Shown: in pieces, positions 1 to 9,548 of the stretch
How the letters are laid out: every line of letters begins with the position of its first letter
Position numbering within the stretch: position 1 is the stretch's first letter
Notes under the pieces: model-generated
What the model saw: only the letters and a program-made list of their open reading frames with translations
Told to the model about the DNA's origin: nothing
The model's database searches: none
Translations under genes and position numbers: made by a program
DNA from: Micromonospora sp. CP22
Lineage (GTDB): Bacteria; Actinomycetota; Actinomycetes; Mycobacteriales; Micromonosporaceae
Assembly (NCBI RefSeq): GCF_009712475.1
Contig: NZ_VCJO01000007.1
Location: 186,001 to 250,000, forward strand
Length of the DNA stretch: 64,000 nt
Reading direction: 5' to 3'

Positions 1-643
1 CCTGGCCGGCATGGAGCAGGCGAAGGCGAACGGCCACGACCTGAGCACGATCGGCTCGGTGGCCTCGTTCTTCGTCTCCCGGGTCGACACCGAGGTCGAC
101 GCCCGGCTGGAGAAGATCGGCTCCAGCGAGGCCAAGGCGCTGCGGGGCAAGGCCGCGGTGGCCAACGCCCGGTTGGCGTACGAGCGCTACAGCGAGGTCT
201 TCTCCTCCGACCGGTGGCGGGCGCTGGCCGACGCCGGGGCGCACCCGCAGCGTCCCCTGTGGGCCTCCACCTCGACCAAGAATCCCGACTACCGGGACGT
301 CATCTACGTCGAGGAGCTGATCGCGCCCGGCACGGTCAACACCATGCCGGAGTCGGTCGTGCACGCGTACGCCGACCACGGCGAGACCCACCCGGACACC
401 GTCACCGGCGCGTACGACGACGCCCGTGCGGTGTTCGGCGCGCTGGAGTCGGTGGGCGTGGATCTGACCGACGTGATCGCCACGTTGGAACGCGAGGGTG
501 TGGAGAAGTTCGAGGCCAGCTGGCAGGAGCTGCTCGACGGCGTCGGTAAGTCGCTGTCCGCCGCCGGCCAGGGCCGCAGCCACCCCACGGACGCCGCCCG
601 GGACAACGCCGACGCCGCCGCGCGTGCCGGAGGCAATGCGTGA
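1..643 (+). CDS. tal: Transaldolase, C-terminal part (5' end outside window)
   Basis: Transaldolase of the non-oxidative pentose phosphate pathway moves a dihydroxyacetone unit between sugar phosphates in the cytosol. Only the last ~213 codons lie here; codons are in frame from base 2 and the stop is at 641-643. Family signatures seen are [26 protein letters not shown] and [12 protein letters not shown], followed by VNTMP. The Schiff-base lysine lies upstream of the window. The gene is followed by a strong hairpin and then zwf, the usual actinobacterial tkt-tal-zwf-opcA-pgl order, but without pgi between tal and zwf. Confidence 0.95.
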   Translation, partial: LAGMEQAKANGHDLSTIGSVASFFVSRVDTEVDARLEKIGSSEAKALRGKAAVANARLAYERYSEVFSSDRWRALADAGAHPQRPLWASTSTKNPDYRDVIYVEELIAPGTVNTMPESVVHAYADHGETHPDTVTGAYDDARAVFGALESVGVDLTDVIATLEREGVEKFEASWQELLDGVGKSLSAAGQGRSHPTDAARDNADAAARAGGNA

Positions 644-958
644 CGGTGCCGTCCGGCAACACCCACGCCGCCACCTGCTTCGGGTGGCGGCGTGGGTCGG
701 CGGTGGTACCGCGACGGTTCGACGGTGGGTAGCTTTCCCAGACAACCGGTACGGTCGACGTTGATCTACCGGTGCCCGGAAACCCGTACTCCTGGCTGAG
801 GAGTCGCTGGCGGTGACCGGCGGCGTGGCCGGTCGAGCCGCCCGCTGCCGCACCGGCAGCCGGCCGAGCGGTCAGCGGACCCTGCACGGCCATCCGGCGC
901 GATGGGTCGCCAGGGGTGTGACGATGGACGACGTGGACGAGCGGAGCGAGGAGGCAGC
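644..958. other. Intergenic region tal-zwf
   Basis: These 315 bp hold the tal terminator hairpin (661-697) and must contain the zwf promoter. I see no convincing -35/-10 pair; TTGATC at 761-766 is the only -35-like hexamer. No open frame with normal codon bias is present and pgi is not here. Confidence 0.6.
661..697 (+). terminator. Intrinsic terminator-like hairpin after tal
   Basis: A perfect 15-bp stem (661-675 with 683-697) with a 7-nt loop starts 17 bases after the tal stop. There is no T-run, as is common in GC-rich actinobacteria. It probably ends the tkt-tal transcript and implies a separate zwf promoter. Confidence 0.75.
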
Positions 959-2473
959 GTGAACCCGCTGCGCGACCCGCAGGACCGGCGACTGCCCCGG
1001 ATCCCGGAGCCGTGCGCTCTGGTGATCTTCGGGGTGACCGGTGACCTGGCCCAGAAGAAACTGCTACCCGCGGTCTACGACCTGGCCAACCGGGGGCTGC
1101 TGCCGCCCGGCTTCGTGGTCGTCGGGTTCGCGCGGCGGGACTGGTGCGACGGCGACTTCGCCTCGCTGGCCCGGGATGCGGCCAAGAGCCACTCCCGGAC
1201 ACCGTGGCGGGAGGAGGTGTGGTCGCGTCTCGAACACAACATCAAGTTCGTCGGTGGGTCGTTCGACGACGACACCGCCTTCGACAACCTGGCGCGCTGC
1301 CTGGAGGGTCTGCGCGACAGCCACGGCATCCACGGCAACGCGGCCTTCTACTTCTCCATCCCACCGGCGGCGTTCCCGGTGGTGCTCAAGCAGCTGGCCC
1401 GCACCGGCATGGCCGACAACGAGAAGTGTGGCGGCTGGCGCCGGGTGGTGGTGGAGAAGCCGTTCGGCCACGACCTGCCCTCGGCCAAGGCACTCAACGA
1501 CCTGGTCGACGACGTCTTCACCCGGCAGGACGTCTTCCGCATCGACCACTACCTGGGCAAGGAGACGGTCCAGAACATCCTCGCCCTGCGCTTCGCCAAC
1601 AGCCTCTTCGAGCCACTGTGGAACTCGCAGTACGTCGACTCGGTGCAGATCACCATGGCCGAGGACGTCGGCATCGGCAGCCGCGCCGGCTTCTACGACT
1701 CGGTCGGCACCGCCCGCGACGTGTTGCAGAACCACCTGCTGCAACTGCTCGCCCTGGTGGCGATGGAGGAGCCGACCAGCTTCGACGCCGACGAGATCCG
1801 GGCCGAGAAGCTCAAGGTACTCAAGGCGATCACGCTGCCGAAGGACGTCAGCACCGGCACGGTACGCGGTCAGTACCTACCGGGCTGGGTCGGCGGGCAG
1901 CGGGCCCGGGGATATCTGGAGGAGGACGGCGTCCCGCCGACGTCGACCACCGAGACGTACGTGGCGGTGCGGCTCGGCATCCAGAACCGCCGGTGGGCGG
2001 AGGTGCCGTTCTACATCCGCGCCGGTAAGCGGCTGCCCCGCCGGGTCACCGAGGTCGCGGTGATGTTCAAGCAGGCGCCGCACCTGCCGTTCACCGCGGC
2101 CGACATGGAGATGCTCGGCAACAACCAGCTGGTGATCCGGGTCCAGCCGGACGAGGGCGTGGTGCTCAAGTTCGGTTCGAAGGTGCCCGGCACCACGATG
2201 GAGGTCCGCGACATCGCGATGGACTTCCAGTACGGCGAGGCGTTCACCGAGTCCAGCCCGGAGGCGTACGAGCGGTTGGTGCTGGACGTGCTGATCGGCG
2301 ACCGGACGCTGTTCCCGGACGCCGCCGAGGTCGAGCAGAGCTGGGCCGTGGTGGACCCGCTGGAGCACGCCTGGGAGGGCACGAAGCCGGAACCCTACCG
2401 GTCCGGTGAGTGGGGCCCACGGGCCGCCGACGAGATGCTGGCCCGTGAGGGCCGGGCCTGGCGGCGGGCGTGA
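959..2473 (+). CDS. zwf: Glucose-6-phosphate dehydrogenase
   Basis: Oxidises glucose 6-phosphate to 6-phosphogluconolactone with NADP, the entry step of the oxidative pentose phosphate pathway. The 504-residue product has the N-terminal nucleotide-binding motif [10 protein letters not shown] (about 25-34), EKPFG (166-170) and the active-site signature RIDHYLGKE (194-202). The GTG start at 959 was chosen because GAGGAGG lies four bases upstream and the protein begins at the normal family position. It is followed by opcA, its allosteric assembly partner, and by pgl, which hydrolyses its product. Confidence 0.97.
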   Translation: MNPLRDPQDRRLPRIPEPCALVIFGVTGDLAQKKLLPAVYDLANRGLLPPGFVVVGFARRDWCDGDFASLARDAAKSHSRTPWREEVWSRLEHNIKFVGGSFDDDTAFDNLARCLEGLRDSHGIHGNAAFYFSIPPAAFPVVLKQLARTGMADNEKCGGWRRVVVEKPFGHDLPSAKALNDLVDDVFTRQDVFRIDHYLGKETVQNILALRFANSLFEPLWNSQYVDSVQITMAEDVGIGSRAGFYDSVGTARDVLQNHLLQLLALVAMEEPTSFDADEIRAEKLKVLKAITLPKDVSTGTVRGQYLPGWVGGQRARGYLEEDGVPPTSTTETYVAVRLGIQNRRWAEVPFYIRAGKRLPRRVTEVAVMFKQAPHLPFTAADMEMLGNNQLVIRVQPDEGVVLKFGSKVPGTTMEVRDIAMDFQYGEAFTESSPEAYERLVLDVLIGDRTLFPDAAEVEQSWAVVDPLEHAWEGTKPEPYRSGEWGPRAADEMLAREGRAWRRA

Positions 2474-2567
2474 GCGAGCGGGGCGGGCGAACCATGGCGT
2501 TCGGTGACGCGGCGCGGGGTGCGCGCGGCGAGGCGGCGACGCACGGCGAGCGAAGCAGGAGGCTGCG

Positions 2568-3587
2568 GTGATCGGACTGTGGGACACCACCGGCAACGAG
2601 GTGGTCAAGGCGCTCGCCGCGGAACGGCGCAGCGCGGGCGGGGTGGCCAGCGGCATGGCGCTGACCCTGATCGTGGTGGTGGACGAGAAGCGGGTCCGCG
2701 ACGCTGAGGCGGCGGCCACCATCGCCGCCGCCGCGCACCCGTGCCGGCTGTTGGTGGTGGTCCGCTCGGACGTGGACCGGGACCGCAACCGACTCGACGC
2801 CGAGATCGTGGTCGGCGGGCGCCTCGGACCCTGCGAGGCGGTGGTGATGCGGATGTACGGGCGGCTGGCCCTGCACGCCGAGTCCGTGGTGATGCCGCTG
2901 CTGGTGCCGGACGTGCCGGTGGTCACCTGGTGGCACGGTGAGCCGCCGGAGGAGATCGCCACCGACTACCTCGGTGTGGTCGCCGACCGGCGCATCACCG
3001 ACTCGGCGCAGGCCGCCGACCCGATCGCGGCGCTGCGGCAGCGCGCCCGCGACTACTTCTCCGGCGACACCGACCTCGCGTGGACCAGGATCACGCCGTG
3101 GCGCACCCTGGTGGCCGGTGCCTTCGACACCACCGACGCGCAGCTGACCGAGGCGACGGTGGTCGCACCGCCGAGTGACCCGACCGCCGCGCTGATGCGG
3201 GGCTGGCTGCGCAGCCGGCTCGGCATCAAGCCACGCTGGGAGCGCACCCGTGACTTCCCCCGGATGCGGGAGGTCCAGCTGCGCTGCGCCAACGGTGACG
3301 AGTTGACGCTGACCCGTGAGGACAGCGTGGCCACGTTCCGGCGTACCGGCCAGGAGGACCGCATCCTGCCGCTGGTGCGTCGGCCGCTCGGCGACGAACT
3401 GGCCGAGGAGCTGCGCCGACTCGGTACCGACCAGGTGTACGCCGAGGCCCTGGGCGCCTTCGCCGGGTTGACCAACCTGGACCGGCGGCCCAGCCAGCGG
3501 GTGCACGTGTGGAAGGACCCGGCCACCGCCCAGCGCGCCGAGGCCGGCGTCACCGCACACTCCTCGACGAACAACGCCGGTTCCTGA
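2568..3587 (+). CDS. opcA: OpcA, glucose-6-phosphate dehydrogenase assembly protein
   Basis: OpcA promotes oligomerisation and activity of glucose-6-phosphate dehydrogenase in cyanobacteria and actinobacteria. The 339-residue product shows the family pattern: N-terminal LWDTTGNEVVKAL, a central VVTWWHGEPPE and a C-terminal QRVHVWKDP. The GTG start at 2568 has a perfect AGGAGG at 2557-2562. It lies 94 bp after zwf and 50 bp before pgl on the same strand, so the three probably form one operon. It has no catalytic motif; its role follows from family and context. Confidence 0.95.
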   Translation: MIGLWDTTGNEVVKALAAERRSAGGVASGMALTLIVVVDEKRVRDAEAAATIAAAAHPCRLLVVVRSDVDRDRNRLDAEIVVGGRLGPCEAVVMRMYGRLALHAESVVMPLLVPDVPVVTWWHGEPPEEIATDYLGVVADRRITDSAQAADPIAALRQRARDYFSGDTDLAWTRITPWRTLVAGAFDTTDAQLTEATVVAPPSDPTAALMRGWLRSRLGIKPRWERTRDFPRMREVQLRCANGDELTLTREDSVATFRRTGQEDRILPLVRRPLGDELAEELRRLGTDQVYAEALGAFAGLTNLDRRPSQRVHVWKDPATAQRAEAGVTAHSSTNNAGS

Positions 3588-3637
3588 CCCCTCAGGTTGG
3601 CACGACACCGACCGCGACGCGGTCCCGGAAGGACACC

Positions 3638-4402
3638 ATGAGTGAGGCGAGTGTCGCCGTCCACGCCGACGCCGACCTGCTGGCGCAGGCGGTCGCGGCC
3701 CGACTGGTGGTGCGGCTGCTCGACGCCCAGGCCGAACGCGGCCAGGCGTCGGTGGTACTCACCGGCGGTCGGATCGCCGCCGCGGTCTACCGTGCGGTGG
3801 GCGCGTTGCCCGCCCGGGACGCGGTCGACTGGTCCCGGGTCGACTTCTGGTGGGGCGACGAACGGTTCCTACCGGCTGGCGATCCGGAGCGCAACGAGAC
3901 CCAGGCCCGCGCGGCGCTGCTCGACGCGCTGCCGGTGGACCCGGACCGGGTCCACGCCATGCCGGCCTCGGACGGCGGCGCCGACCCGGAGGAGGCCGCC
4001 GCCCGGTACGCGGCCGAACTCGCCCGTGCGGCCCGCCCCGGCACCGCTGTGCTGCCCCACTTCGACGTGCTGATGCTCGGCGTCGGCGAGGACGGGCACG
4101 TCGCCTCGGTCTTCCCCGAGCATCCGGTGCACTACGACAACCGACCGGTCAGCGCGGTGCGGGGCAGCCCGAAGCCACCGCCGGTACGCATCACGCTGAC
4201 CCTCCCGGCGATCAACACCGCCGAGGAGGTGTGGCTGGTGGCCGGTGGCAGCGACAAGGCTCACGCGGTCGGCATGGCGCTGGCCGGCGCCGGGCCGGTG
4301 CAGGTGCCGGCGGCCGGTGTGCAGGGCACCGGGCGTACCCTCTGGCTGCTGGACCGTGCCGCGGCGGCCGACGTGCCGGCCCGTTTCCGCAGCCTGCGCT
4401 GA
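3638..4402 (+). CDS. pgl: 6-phosphogluconolactonase
   Basis: Hydrolyses 6-phosphogluconolactone to 6-phosphogluconate. The 254-residue product has VVLTGGRIAAAVY near the N terminus, VDFWWGDERFLP and the VLMLGVGEDGHVASVFPEH segment typical of the DevB/Pgl family. The ATG at 3638 follows GGAAGGA with a four-base gap. It ends the zwf-opcA-pgl operon and is followed by a hairpin terminator, after which the accessory island begins. Confidence 0.96.
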   Translation: MSEASVAVHADADLLAQAVAARLVVRLLDAQAERGQASVVLTGGRIAAAVYRAVGALPARDAVDWSRVDFWWGDERFLPAGDPERNETQARAALLDALPVDPDRVHAMPASDGGADPEEAAARYAAELARAARPGTAVLPHFDVLMLGVGEDGHVASVFPEHPVHYDNRPVSAVRGSPKPPPVRITLTLPAINTAEEVWLVAGGSDKAHAVGMALAGAGPVQVPAAGVQGTGRTLWLLDRAAAADVPARFRSLR

Positions 4403-4465
4403 GCCGGGCGCGCCTGACGCGGGGGCGCGCCGGACGCCCGCCACCGCCGCACCACCGTGACCGAC

Positions 4466-4490
4466 GCCCGGGTCCATCGCGGACCCGGGC
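4466..4490 (+). terminator. Hairpin terminator after pgl
   Basis: A perfect 10-bp stem (4466-4475 with 4481-4490) closes a 5-nt loop, 64 bp after the pgl stop. It marks the boundary between the pentose phosphate operon and the biosynthetic island. Confidence 0.7.
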
Positions 4491-4511
4491 GGTCCCGTGC
4501 CGCCGGTTGTG

Positions 4512-4581
4512 GCTGGTCGGCGCGGGTTCGCCGAACTGGTACCAGCGACTGTCGCCTAGCTGGTCTGGCTCTCACCAGTTC
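4512..4581. promoter_or_regulatory. Clustered CTGGT/ACCAG motifs upstream of the ligase operon
   Basis: GCTGGTC occurs at 4512-4518 and 4559-4565 as direct repeats. CTGGTACCAG (4536-4545) is a 10-bp palindrome, and GAACTGGT (4533-4540) is repeated inverted as ACCAGTTC (4574-4581). This density in the only intergenic space before the first island gene suggests an operator. The MocR-type regulator at 11659-13146 is the obvious candidate binder, but that link is an inference. Confidence 0.45.
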
Positions 4582-4597
4582 CGGGGCCGAAGACTGT

Positions 4598-4618
4598 GCT
4601 CACCGGCAGAAGGTGAGC
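4598..4618 (+). promoter_or_regulatory. Leader hairpin before the first ATP-grasp gene
   Basis: GCTCACC (4598-4604) and GGTGAGC (4612-4618) form a perfect 7-bp stem with a 7-nt loop, 67 bp before the GTG start at 4686. It could be a leader RNA structure or a second operator half-site pair. I do not recognise a riboswitch class. Confidence 0.3.
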
Positions 4619-4685
4619 CTCGCTCGTCCATGCTCGCCGGGACTTCTGGTTGCCACGCGGCGGTGCAGGTTCGGGAGGGGCCACG

Positions 4686-5924
4686 GTGAAGGAACTGTTG
4701 CTGATCGGTGCCGGCTACATGGGTACTCCCTACCTGACGGCCGCCCGACGCCTCGGGGTACGCGTCACCGTGGTCGAGTCGGCACTGCACCGCGACCGGC
4801 TCACTCCGCAGGCGGACCGCTTCATCCTCACCGAGGGCACCGCCGAGGAGGACTGGGCGGCAGCGGCCACCGCCGCCGCCTACTCGTGCGAACCGGACGG
4901 CGTGCTCGGCTTCGCCGAACCGCAGGTGATCGCCGCCGCCCTGGTCCAGGACGCGCTGGATGTACCCGGCCCGTCGTTGCACGCCGCCGTCATCTCGCGG
5001 AACAAGGCGCTGCAACGGGGCTGTTTCGCCACCGCTGGGCTGTGCCAACCGAAGTTCCTGATCGTCCCGGACGTGGAGTCGGGGGTCAGCTGGGCGCGGG
5101 GGCGTTACCCGGTGATCGTCAAGCCGCTGCACAGCAGTGGTAGCGCCGGTGTCGTCCAGGTGGTGGACGAGCCGACGCTCGTCGCCCTGCTCCAGTCCCG
5201 GTTGCCTCAGGAGAAGGTGCTGCTGGAGGAGTTCCTCGTCGGCGCGGAGTACAGCTGGGAGGCGCTGGTCCGCGGCGGCGAGGTGATCTTCGGCAACGTC
5301 ACCGCGAAGGAGACGACCGGCCCGCCGGACTTCGTCGAGCTGGCGCACGTCGGTAGTCCCCGGATGTCCGGTGCGGACATGTTCACCATCGACAGCCTGG
5401 GCCGCGGTGTGGTGGCCGCGATGCGGATGCAGACCGGCATCGTGCACCTGGAGTTCCGGATGACCGCGGACGGCCCGGCGATCGTCGAGGTCGCGGTCCG
5501 TACGCCAGGCGACTACATCATGGACGTCCTCGCCCTCACCCACCGGTTCGACCCGTACGCCGCACTGATCGCCATGGCGCTGGACCTGCCGGTCACCCTG
5601 CCCGCGACGACGACCCCCGGCGCGCACGGTGCCAGTTGGTTCCCGCAGTTCCCCGCCGGTCGCGTGGCACGCGTCCACGGCCTGGACGCGCTGCGGGCCC
5701 AGCCGTGGGTGGCCGACGTCAAGCTCAAGGTGCAGGCCGGCGACACGATCGCGCCGTACTCCTCGTCGGCGCAGCGGGTGGGGCACGTCCTGTTCCAGGC
5801 TCCCGACCTCGACGAGTTGGCCGCCGCGATGGAGCTGGCCCGCAGCACGCTCACCGTGGAACTCGCCGACGAGCCGTCCGCCGCGACCAGCTCGTCGGCC
5901 TCCCTGTCCGCCAACTCCGGCTAG
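4686..5924 (+). CDS. ATP-grasp ligase A
   Basis: The 412-residue product has an N-terminal nucleotide-fold start (LLLIGAGYMGTPYL) and an ATP-grasp core: the lysine strand YPVIVKPLHSSGSAGV, the EEFLVGAEYSWEALV segment and the metal-binding HLEFRMTADGPAIVEVAVR. Members of this superfamily activate a carboxylate as acyl phosphate and couple it to an amine or other nucleophile, as in L-amino acid ligases; the substrate cannot be read from sequence. The GTG start at 4686 follows GGGAGGGG at 4673-4680. It is the first gene of the left island operon. The C terminus is Ser/Ala-rich and probably disordered. Confidence 0.85.
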   Translation: MKELLLIGAGYMGTPYLTAARRLGVRVTVVESALHRDRLTPQADRFILTEGTAEEDWAAAATAAAYSCEPDGVLGFAEPQVIAAALVQDALDVPGPSLHAAVISRNKALQRGCFATAGLCQPKFLIVPDVESGVSWARGRYPVIVKPLHSSGSAGVVQVVDEPTLVALLQSRLPQEKVLLEEFLVGAEYSWEALVRGGEVIFGNVTAKETTGPPDFVELAHVGSPRMSGADMFTIDSLGRGVVAAMRMQTGIVHLEFRMTADGPAIVEVAVRTPGDYIMDVLALTHRFDPYAALIAMALDLPVTLPATTTPGAHGASWFPQFPAGRVARVHGLDALRAQPWVADVKLKVQAGDTIAPYSSSAQRVGHVLFQAPDLDELAAAMELARSTLTVELADEPSAATSSSASLSANSG

Positions 5925-6008
5925 CGGAACGCGGTCGTCCCGGGGCTACGGCCCGTTCGATTCCGTTTCGTGCCGCCCGGGTGCGGCCAAGGGAGACAGA
6001 GACACCTC

Positions 6009-7040
6009 ATGCAAGGCGACCTTCAACCGGTCATCGTCGGCTACGGACGAGCCGGCCGTGACCTGCACCATCGCGCGATCCGGCCGCTCCTCGACCCGGA
6101 CGACACGGTGATCGTCGTGGACCCGCGCCCGGTGCCGAGCCAACCGGGGATCCGGTGGGTGGCGACGCTGGACGAGGCGGCGCAGACCCTGGACGCGATG
6201 TCCGTCCCGCTGCGGCGGGCGGTCTTCCACCTGACCACTCCCCCTGCCGAGCACCTGGCCGGAGTGGAGCAACTGGTCGCGCTCGGCGCCCGGCAGGTGA
6301 TCCTCGAGAAGCCGATCGCCAGCAGTGTGGCGCAGGCCCGCCGGATCGCCGAGCTGTCGACCGAGATCGTCATCATGCCGGTCAGTGTCTGGCTGGAGAG
6401 CGCCACCACCGTCGTGGTGGAGCGGGCGGTCGCCGCCGGTGAGGTCGGCCAGGTGACCACGCTGCACATGGAGCAGAGCAAGCCCCGGTTCCGGCGGAAC
6501 CTGGCGGCGACCGACGCGCACACCACGCCCTTCGACGTCGAACTGCCGCATCAGCTGCTGCTCGCGCTGCACCTGGCCGGAACCGACGCCACCGTCGAGT
6601 CCGCCGTCCGGTGGCCGATGTCCTCCTGCGACCAGTACGGACACGTGATGGGTGGCGCGGCGGTCACGCTGACCCACGGCTCGGCGATCACCAGCACCCT
6701 GCTGTCCGATCTCACCGCACCGATCCGACGCCGTCGGCTGGTGGTGACCGGGACGCACGGCCAGATCGTGGCCGACTACCCGCTCAGCTCCGACGACGAC
6801 TACGGGCAGGTACGCATCCGTGGTCGCGGCGATCGTCAGATCATCCAGGACCTGCCGCTGTCCCAGTTCCTGAAGGCCGCGTACGACTCGCGGCGCGGTG
6901 CCGCCCCACCACCCCGGGGTGATCTCGACCTGCACGTACGCAGCATCGAGCTGTTGGACCTGGCCCGGCGTACCGCGGTGACCGTGCCGCCTCAGGTGAC
7001 GCTTCCCCAGCTGACGGAGTTCGCATCATGGCAAGGTTGA
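6009..7040 (+). CDS. Gfo/Idh/MocA-family oxidoreductase B
   Basis: An NAD(P)-dependent dehydrogenase-like protein of 343 residues. The N-terminal Rossmann fold has IVGYGRAGRDLH (9-20), and ILEKPIAS carries the family EKP motif (lysine ~101). The family typically oxidises or reduces a sugar, cyclitol or imine carbon. The downstream part is shorter and more diverged than in classical sugar members, so the substrate is open. The ATG at 6009 was chosen because the Rossmann strand follows at once; the nearest Shine-Dalgarno-like GGGAG is 13 bases away. Its 3' end overlaps the next ligase gene by 13 bp, indicating coupling. Confidence 0.82.
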   Translation: MQGDLQPVIVGYGRAGRDLHHRAIRPLLDPDDTVIVVDPRPVPSQPGIRWVATLDEAAQTLDAMSVPLRRAVFHLTTPPAEHLAGVEQLVALGARQVILEKPIASSVAQARRIAELSTEIVIMPVSVWLESATTVVVERAVAAGEVGQVTTLHMEQSKPRFRRNLAATDAHTTPFDVELPHQLLLALHLAGTDATVESAVRWPMSSCDQYGHVMGGAAVTLTHGSAITSTLLSDLTAPIRRRRLVVTGTHGQIVADYPLSSDDDYGQVRIRGRGDRQIIQDLPLSQFLKAAYDSRRGAAPPPRGDLDLHVRSIELLDLARRTAVTVPPQVTLPQLTEFASWQG

Positions 7041-8254
7041 TCATCATCGAGCCGAGGTCGTCCGGCTGTCTGCTCATCGACCGGGCCCGGGAACTCGGCC
7101 ACGACCCGGTGGTGCTGACCGCCGACCGGGACGAGCGGAGAGTCCCCCGCGAGCGGTTGGCCGCGGCGAGCGAGGTGCGGATCGTCGACACCAACGACGA
7201 CGCGACCGTGCTCGACCTGCTCAAGACGTTGCACGAGGCCACGCCGCTGGGTGCCGTGCTGCCCGGCTTCGAGCACTACGTCCCCGTCGCCGCCCGGGCG
7301 GCGGCCGACCTGGGTCTGCCGGGGATCGACCCGGACGCGGCGATGCGGCTGCACTACAAGCACCTGATGCGCCAGGCGGTCACCGACGCGGCCGTGGACC
7401 AGCCCGCCGCCGTGCTGGTCACCGAACCGAACGAGGTCGAGGCCGCGGTCACGAAGGTCGGTCTGCCCTGCGTGGTGAAGCCGGTCAACCAGTCCGGCAG
7501 CCTGTTGGTCCGCCGGGTCGACACGCTCGACGAGGCGGTCCTCGCCGTCGACCGCATCCGCGACCCGGCGGCCACCTACCTCGGCCGGCAGACGTTGCCC
7601 GTCGCCCTGGTCGAGGAGTACGTGCGGGGGCCCGAGTTCAGCGTCGAGGGTTACGTCCACGACGGCGAGGCGCACGTGCTGTGCATCACCGAGAAGATGC
7701 TCGGCCCGGAACCGGAGTTCGTGGAGGCGGGACACGTCCTGCCGGCCGACCTGCCGGCCGGGCTGGCCGCCGAGGTGACCTCCTACGTCCGGCGGGTGGT
7801 CGCCGCGCTCGGTCTCGGGCTGGGGCCGTTCCACGCCGAGGTACGGGTGGCCGACCGGGGGCCCCTGCTGATGGAACTCGGGGCGCGGCTGCCGGGCGAC
7901 CACATCCCCACCCTGCTGTCGCTGGCGCAGGGCGTCGACATGCACGCGATCACCCTGCGGGCGTACCTGGGCGAGCCGGTCGGCGCTGCGACACCCGGCG
8001 TCCGCCGACAGACCGCCGGCATCCGCTACTTCCTGCGGCCGGAGATCCGCCGCTTCACGACGATGACCGTCGACCCCCGGCTGGCCGACGATCCTCGGAT
8101 CACGGAGATCTCCCTGCTGCACTCTCCCGGCGCCGAGGTGCCGGACCCCGGTAGCTCGTCGGGCCGCCTCGGCTTCGTCGTGGCCACCGGCGCGACCTAC
8201 CAGGAGACGACCGCCCTGCTCGACGCAGTGGACGCGGCGGTCGTCTTCTCATGA
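7028..8254 (+). CDS. ATP-grasp ligase C, L-amino-acid-ligase-like
   Basis: A 408-residue ATP-grasp protein. Visible are PCVVKPVNQSGSLLV (ATP-binding lysine), VEEYVRGPEFSVEGYV, and FHAEVRV followed by LLMELGARLPGDHIP, which supply the metal ligands. This pattern resembles the BacD/YwfE-type L-amino acid ligases that make dipeptides with ADP release, though the identity is from pattern memory. The ATG at 7028 overlaps the upstream oxidoreductase by 13 bp. Together with the exporter downstream, the arrangement recalls bacilysin-type clusters, where a ligase and an MFS exporter sit side by side. Confidence 0.85.
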   Translation: MARLIIIEPRSSGCLLIDRARELGHDPVVLTADRDERRVPRERLAAASEVRIVDTNDDATVLDLLKTLHEATPLGAVLPGFEHYVPVAARAAADLGLPGIDPDAAMRLHYKHLMRQAVTDAAVDQPAAVLVTEPNEVEAAVTKVGLPCVVKPVNQSGSLLVRRVDTLDEAVLAVDRIRDPAATYLGRQTLPVALVEEYVRGPEFSVEGYVHDGEAHVLCITEKMLGPEPEFVEAGHVLPADLPAGLAAEVTSYVRRVVAALGLGLGPFHAEVRVADRGPLLMELGARLPGDHIPTLLSLAQGVDMHAITLRAYLGEPVGAATPGVRRQTAGIRYFLRPEIRRFTTMTVDPRLADDPRITEISLLHSPGAEVPDPGSSSGRLGFVVATGATYQETTALLDAVDAAVVFS

Positions 8255-8277
8255 CCTTCCCAGCCACCGCCCCGTTC

Positions 8278-8282
8278 AGGAG
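8278..8282 (+). promoter_or_regulatory. Shine-Dalgarno that decides the ligase D start
   Basis: AGGAG at 8278-8282 abuts the ATG at 8283, leaving no spacing, but lies six bases from the in-frame GTG at 8289. The GTG is therefore the better start. Confidence 0.6.
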
Positions 8283-8288
8283 ATGACC

Positions 8289-9548
8289 GTGTCCCGTCAC
8301 ATTCTCATCCTCAACCGATGGAGCAACGAGTTCGGCGAGTACCACCGCTACGTCGACCACCGGAGCAACCGGGTGGCGTACCTGACCACGCCGGCCGGTC
8401 GGGAGCCGCTGGACGAGCAGCTCGCCGAGGCGATCGTCACGCTGCCCGATCTCGGTGACACGGCCGCCGTCACCACCCACGCCAAGGAGTTGGCCACCCG
8501 GTACGGACCCTTCGACCACGTCATCGCGCTGTCCGAGTTCGACCTGGAGACGGCGGCGGAGCTGCGGGCCGTCCTCGACGTGCCCGGCAAGACCATGGCC
8601 GAGGTGCTCAAGGTCCGCGACAAGCTGGTCATGAAGCAGCACATCGAGCAGGCCGGGCTGCGGGTGCCGGCGTACGGTCCGGCGAACTCCGTCGAGCAGG
8701 TCCGGGACCTGGTCCGTCGGGTCGGTCTGCCGATCGTGCTCAAGCCCCGGGCGGGCGCGGACAGCCAGGGCGTCTTCGTCTGCCGTACCGAGGCCGAGTT
8801 GGACAGCCTGCTGGCCGACGAGTCGTTCACCGACTACGAGGGCGAACAGTTCGTCGAGGGCGGGCTGTACCAGGTGGACGGGGTGGTCCAGGGTGGCCGG
8901 CTGCTGATCGTCCGCAGCTGGCAGTGTCTGGCCGGATGCCTCGACTTCGCCCAGGGCACGCCCTTCGGCTCGGTCGCCAACGACGACGCCGAGTTCGAGC
9001 GGCGGGTGGTCTCCTACACCGAACGGGTGCTGGCCGCGTTGGGCATCACCGACGACGTGTTCCATCTGGAGTTCTTCCGCACCGACGCGCCGATCGACGA
9101 CGACGAGCACGCCGACATGGTCTTCCTGGAGATCGGCGCTCGGGCCGGCGGGGGCCAGGTGCGGTTCGTCTGGCGCGACGTGTACGGCGTCGACCTGATC
9201 GACGCCTCGGTCAAGCTGCACATCGGGGCGGAGCTGAAGCTGCCGCAGATGGACCTCGGCACCGTGGCCGGCTACCTGATGATGCCGGAGCCGCCGGTGC
9301 GCCCGGCGGTCGTCCACTCGGTCGGCTCGCTGCTGGGTCGGGTGCCCGACCTGTTCGACGAGACGCTGCCGCCGCCCGGCGCGATCCTCAACGGCACCGG
9401 TGGGGCCCGCCACACGGCCGGCACGTTCCGGTTCCGGGCACCCACCGCCGACCGGGTCAAGCAGGCCATCTCCCAGGCCGCCGAGCTGTACGAGCTGTCC
9501 TGGTCACCGGCGCAGGCCGAGGACGACACCATCGGAACGCACGGGTGA
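8289..9548 (+). CDS. ATP-grasp ligase D
   Basis: The third ATP-grasp protein of the island, 419 residues from GTG 8289. Motifs are LPIVLKPRAGADSQGVFV, EGEQFVEGGLYQVDGVV, FHLEFFRT and FLEIGARAGGGQVRF. The GARAGGG form differs from the GARLPGD and VRTPGD forms in the other two ligases, so the three are probably not recent duplicates and may act on different substrates. A multi-step ligation route is a reasonable inference. The stop codon overlaps the GTG start of the MFS gene by four bases. Confidence 0.85.
   Translation: MSRHILILNRWSNEFGEYHRYVDHRSNRVAYLTTPAGREPLDEQLAEAIVTLPDLGDTAAVTTHAKELATRYGPFDHVIALSEFDLETAAELRAVLDVPGKTMAEVLKVRDKLVMKQHIEQAGLRVPAYGPANSVEQVRDLVRRVGLPIVLKPRAGADSQGVFVCRTEAELDSLLADESFTDYEGEQFVEGGLYQVDGVVQGGRLLIVRSWQCLAGCLDFAQGTPFGSVANDDAEFERRVVSYTERVLAALGITDDVFHLEFFRTDAPIDDDEHADMVFLEIGARAGGGQVRFVWRDVYGVDLIDASVKLHIGAELKLPQMDLGTVAGYLMMPEPPVRPAVVHSVGSLLGRVPDLFDETLPPPGAILNGTGGARHTAGTFRFRAPTADRVKQAISQAAELYELSWSPAQAEDDTIGTHG

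Noticed and set aside
402..1202. Minus-strand frame over the tal-zwf gap
   Set aside because: Composition is Arg/Pro/Gly-rich and it covers the terminator and zwf start; no ribosome-binding site.
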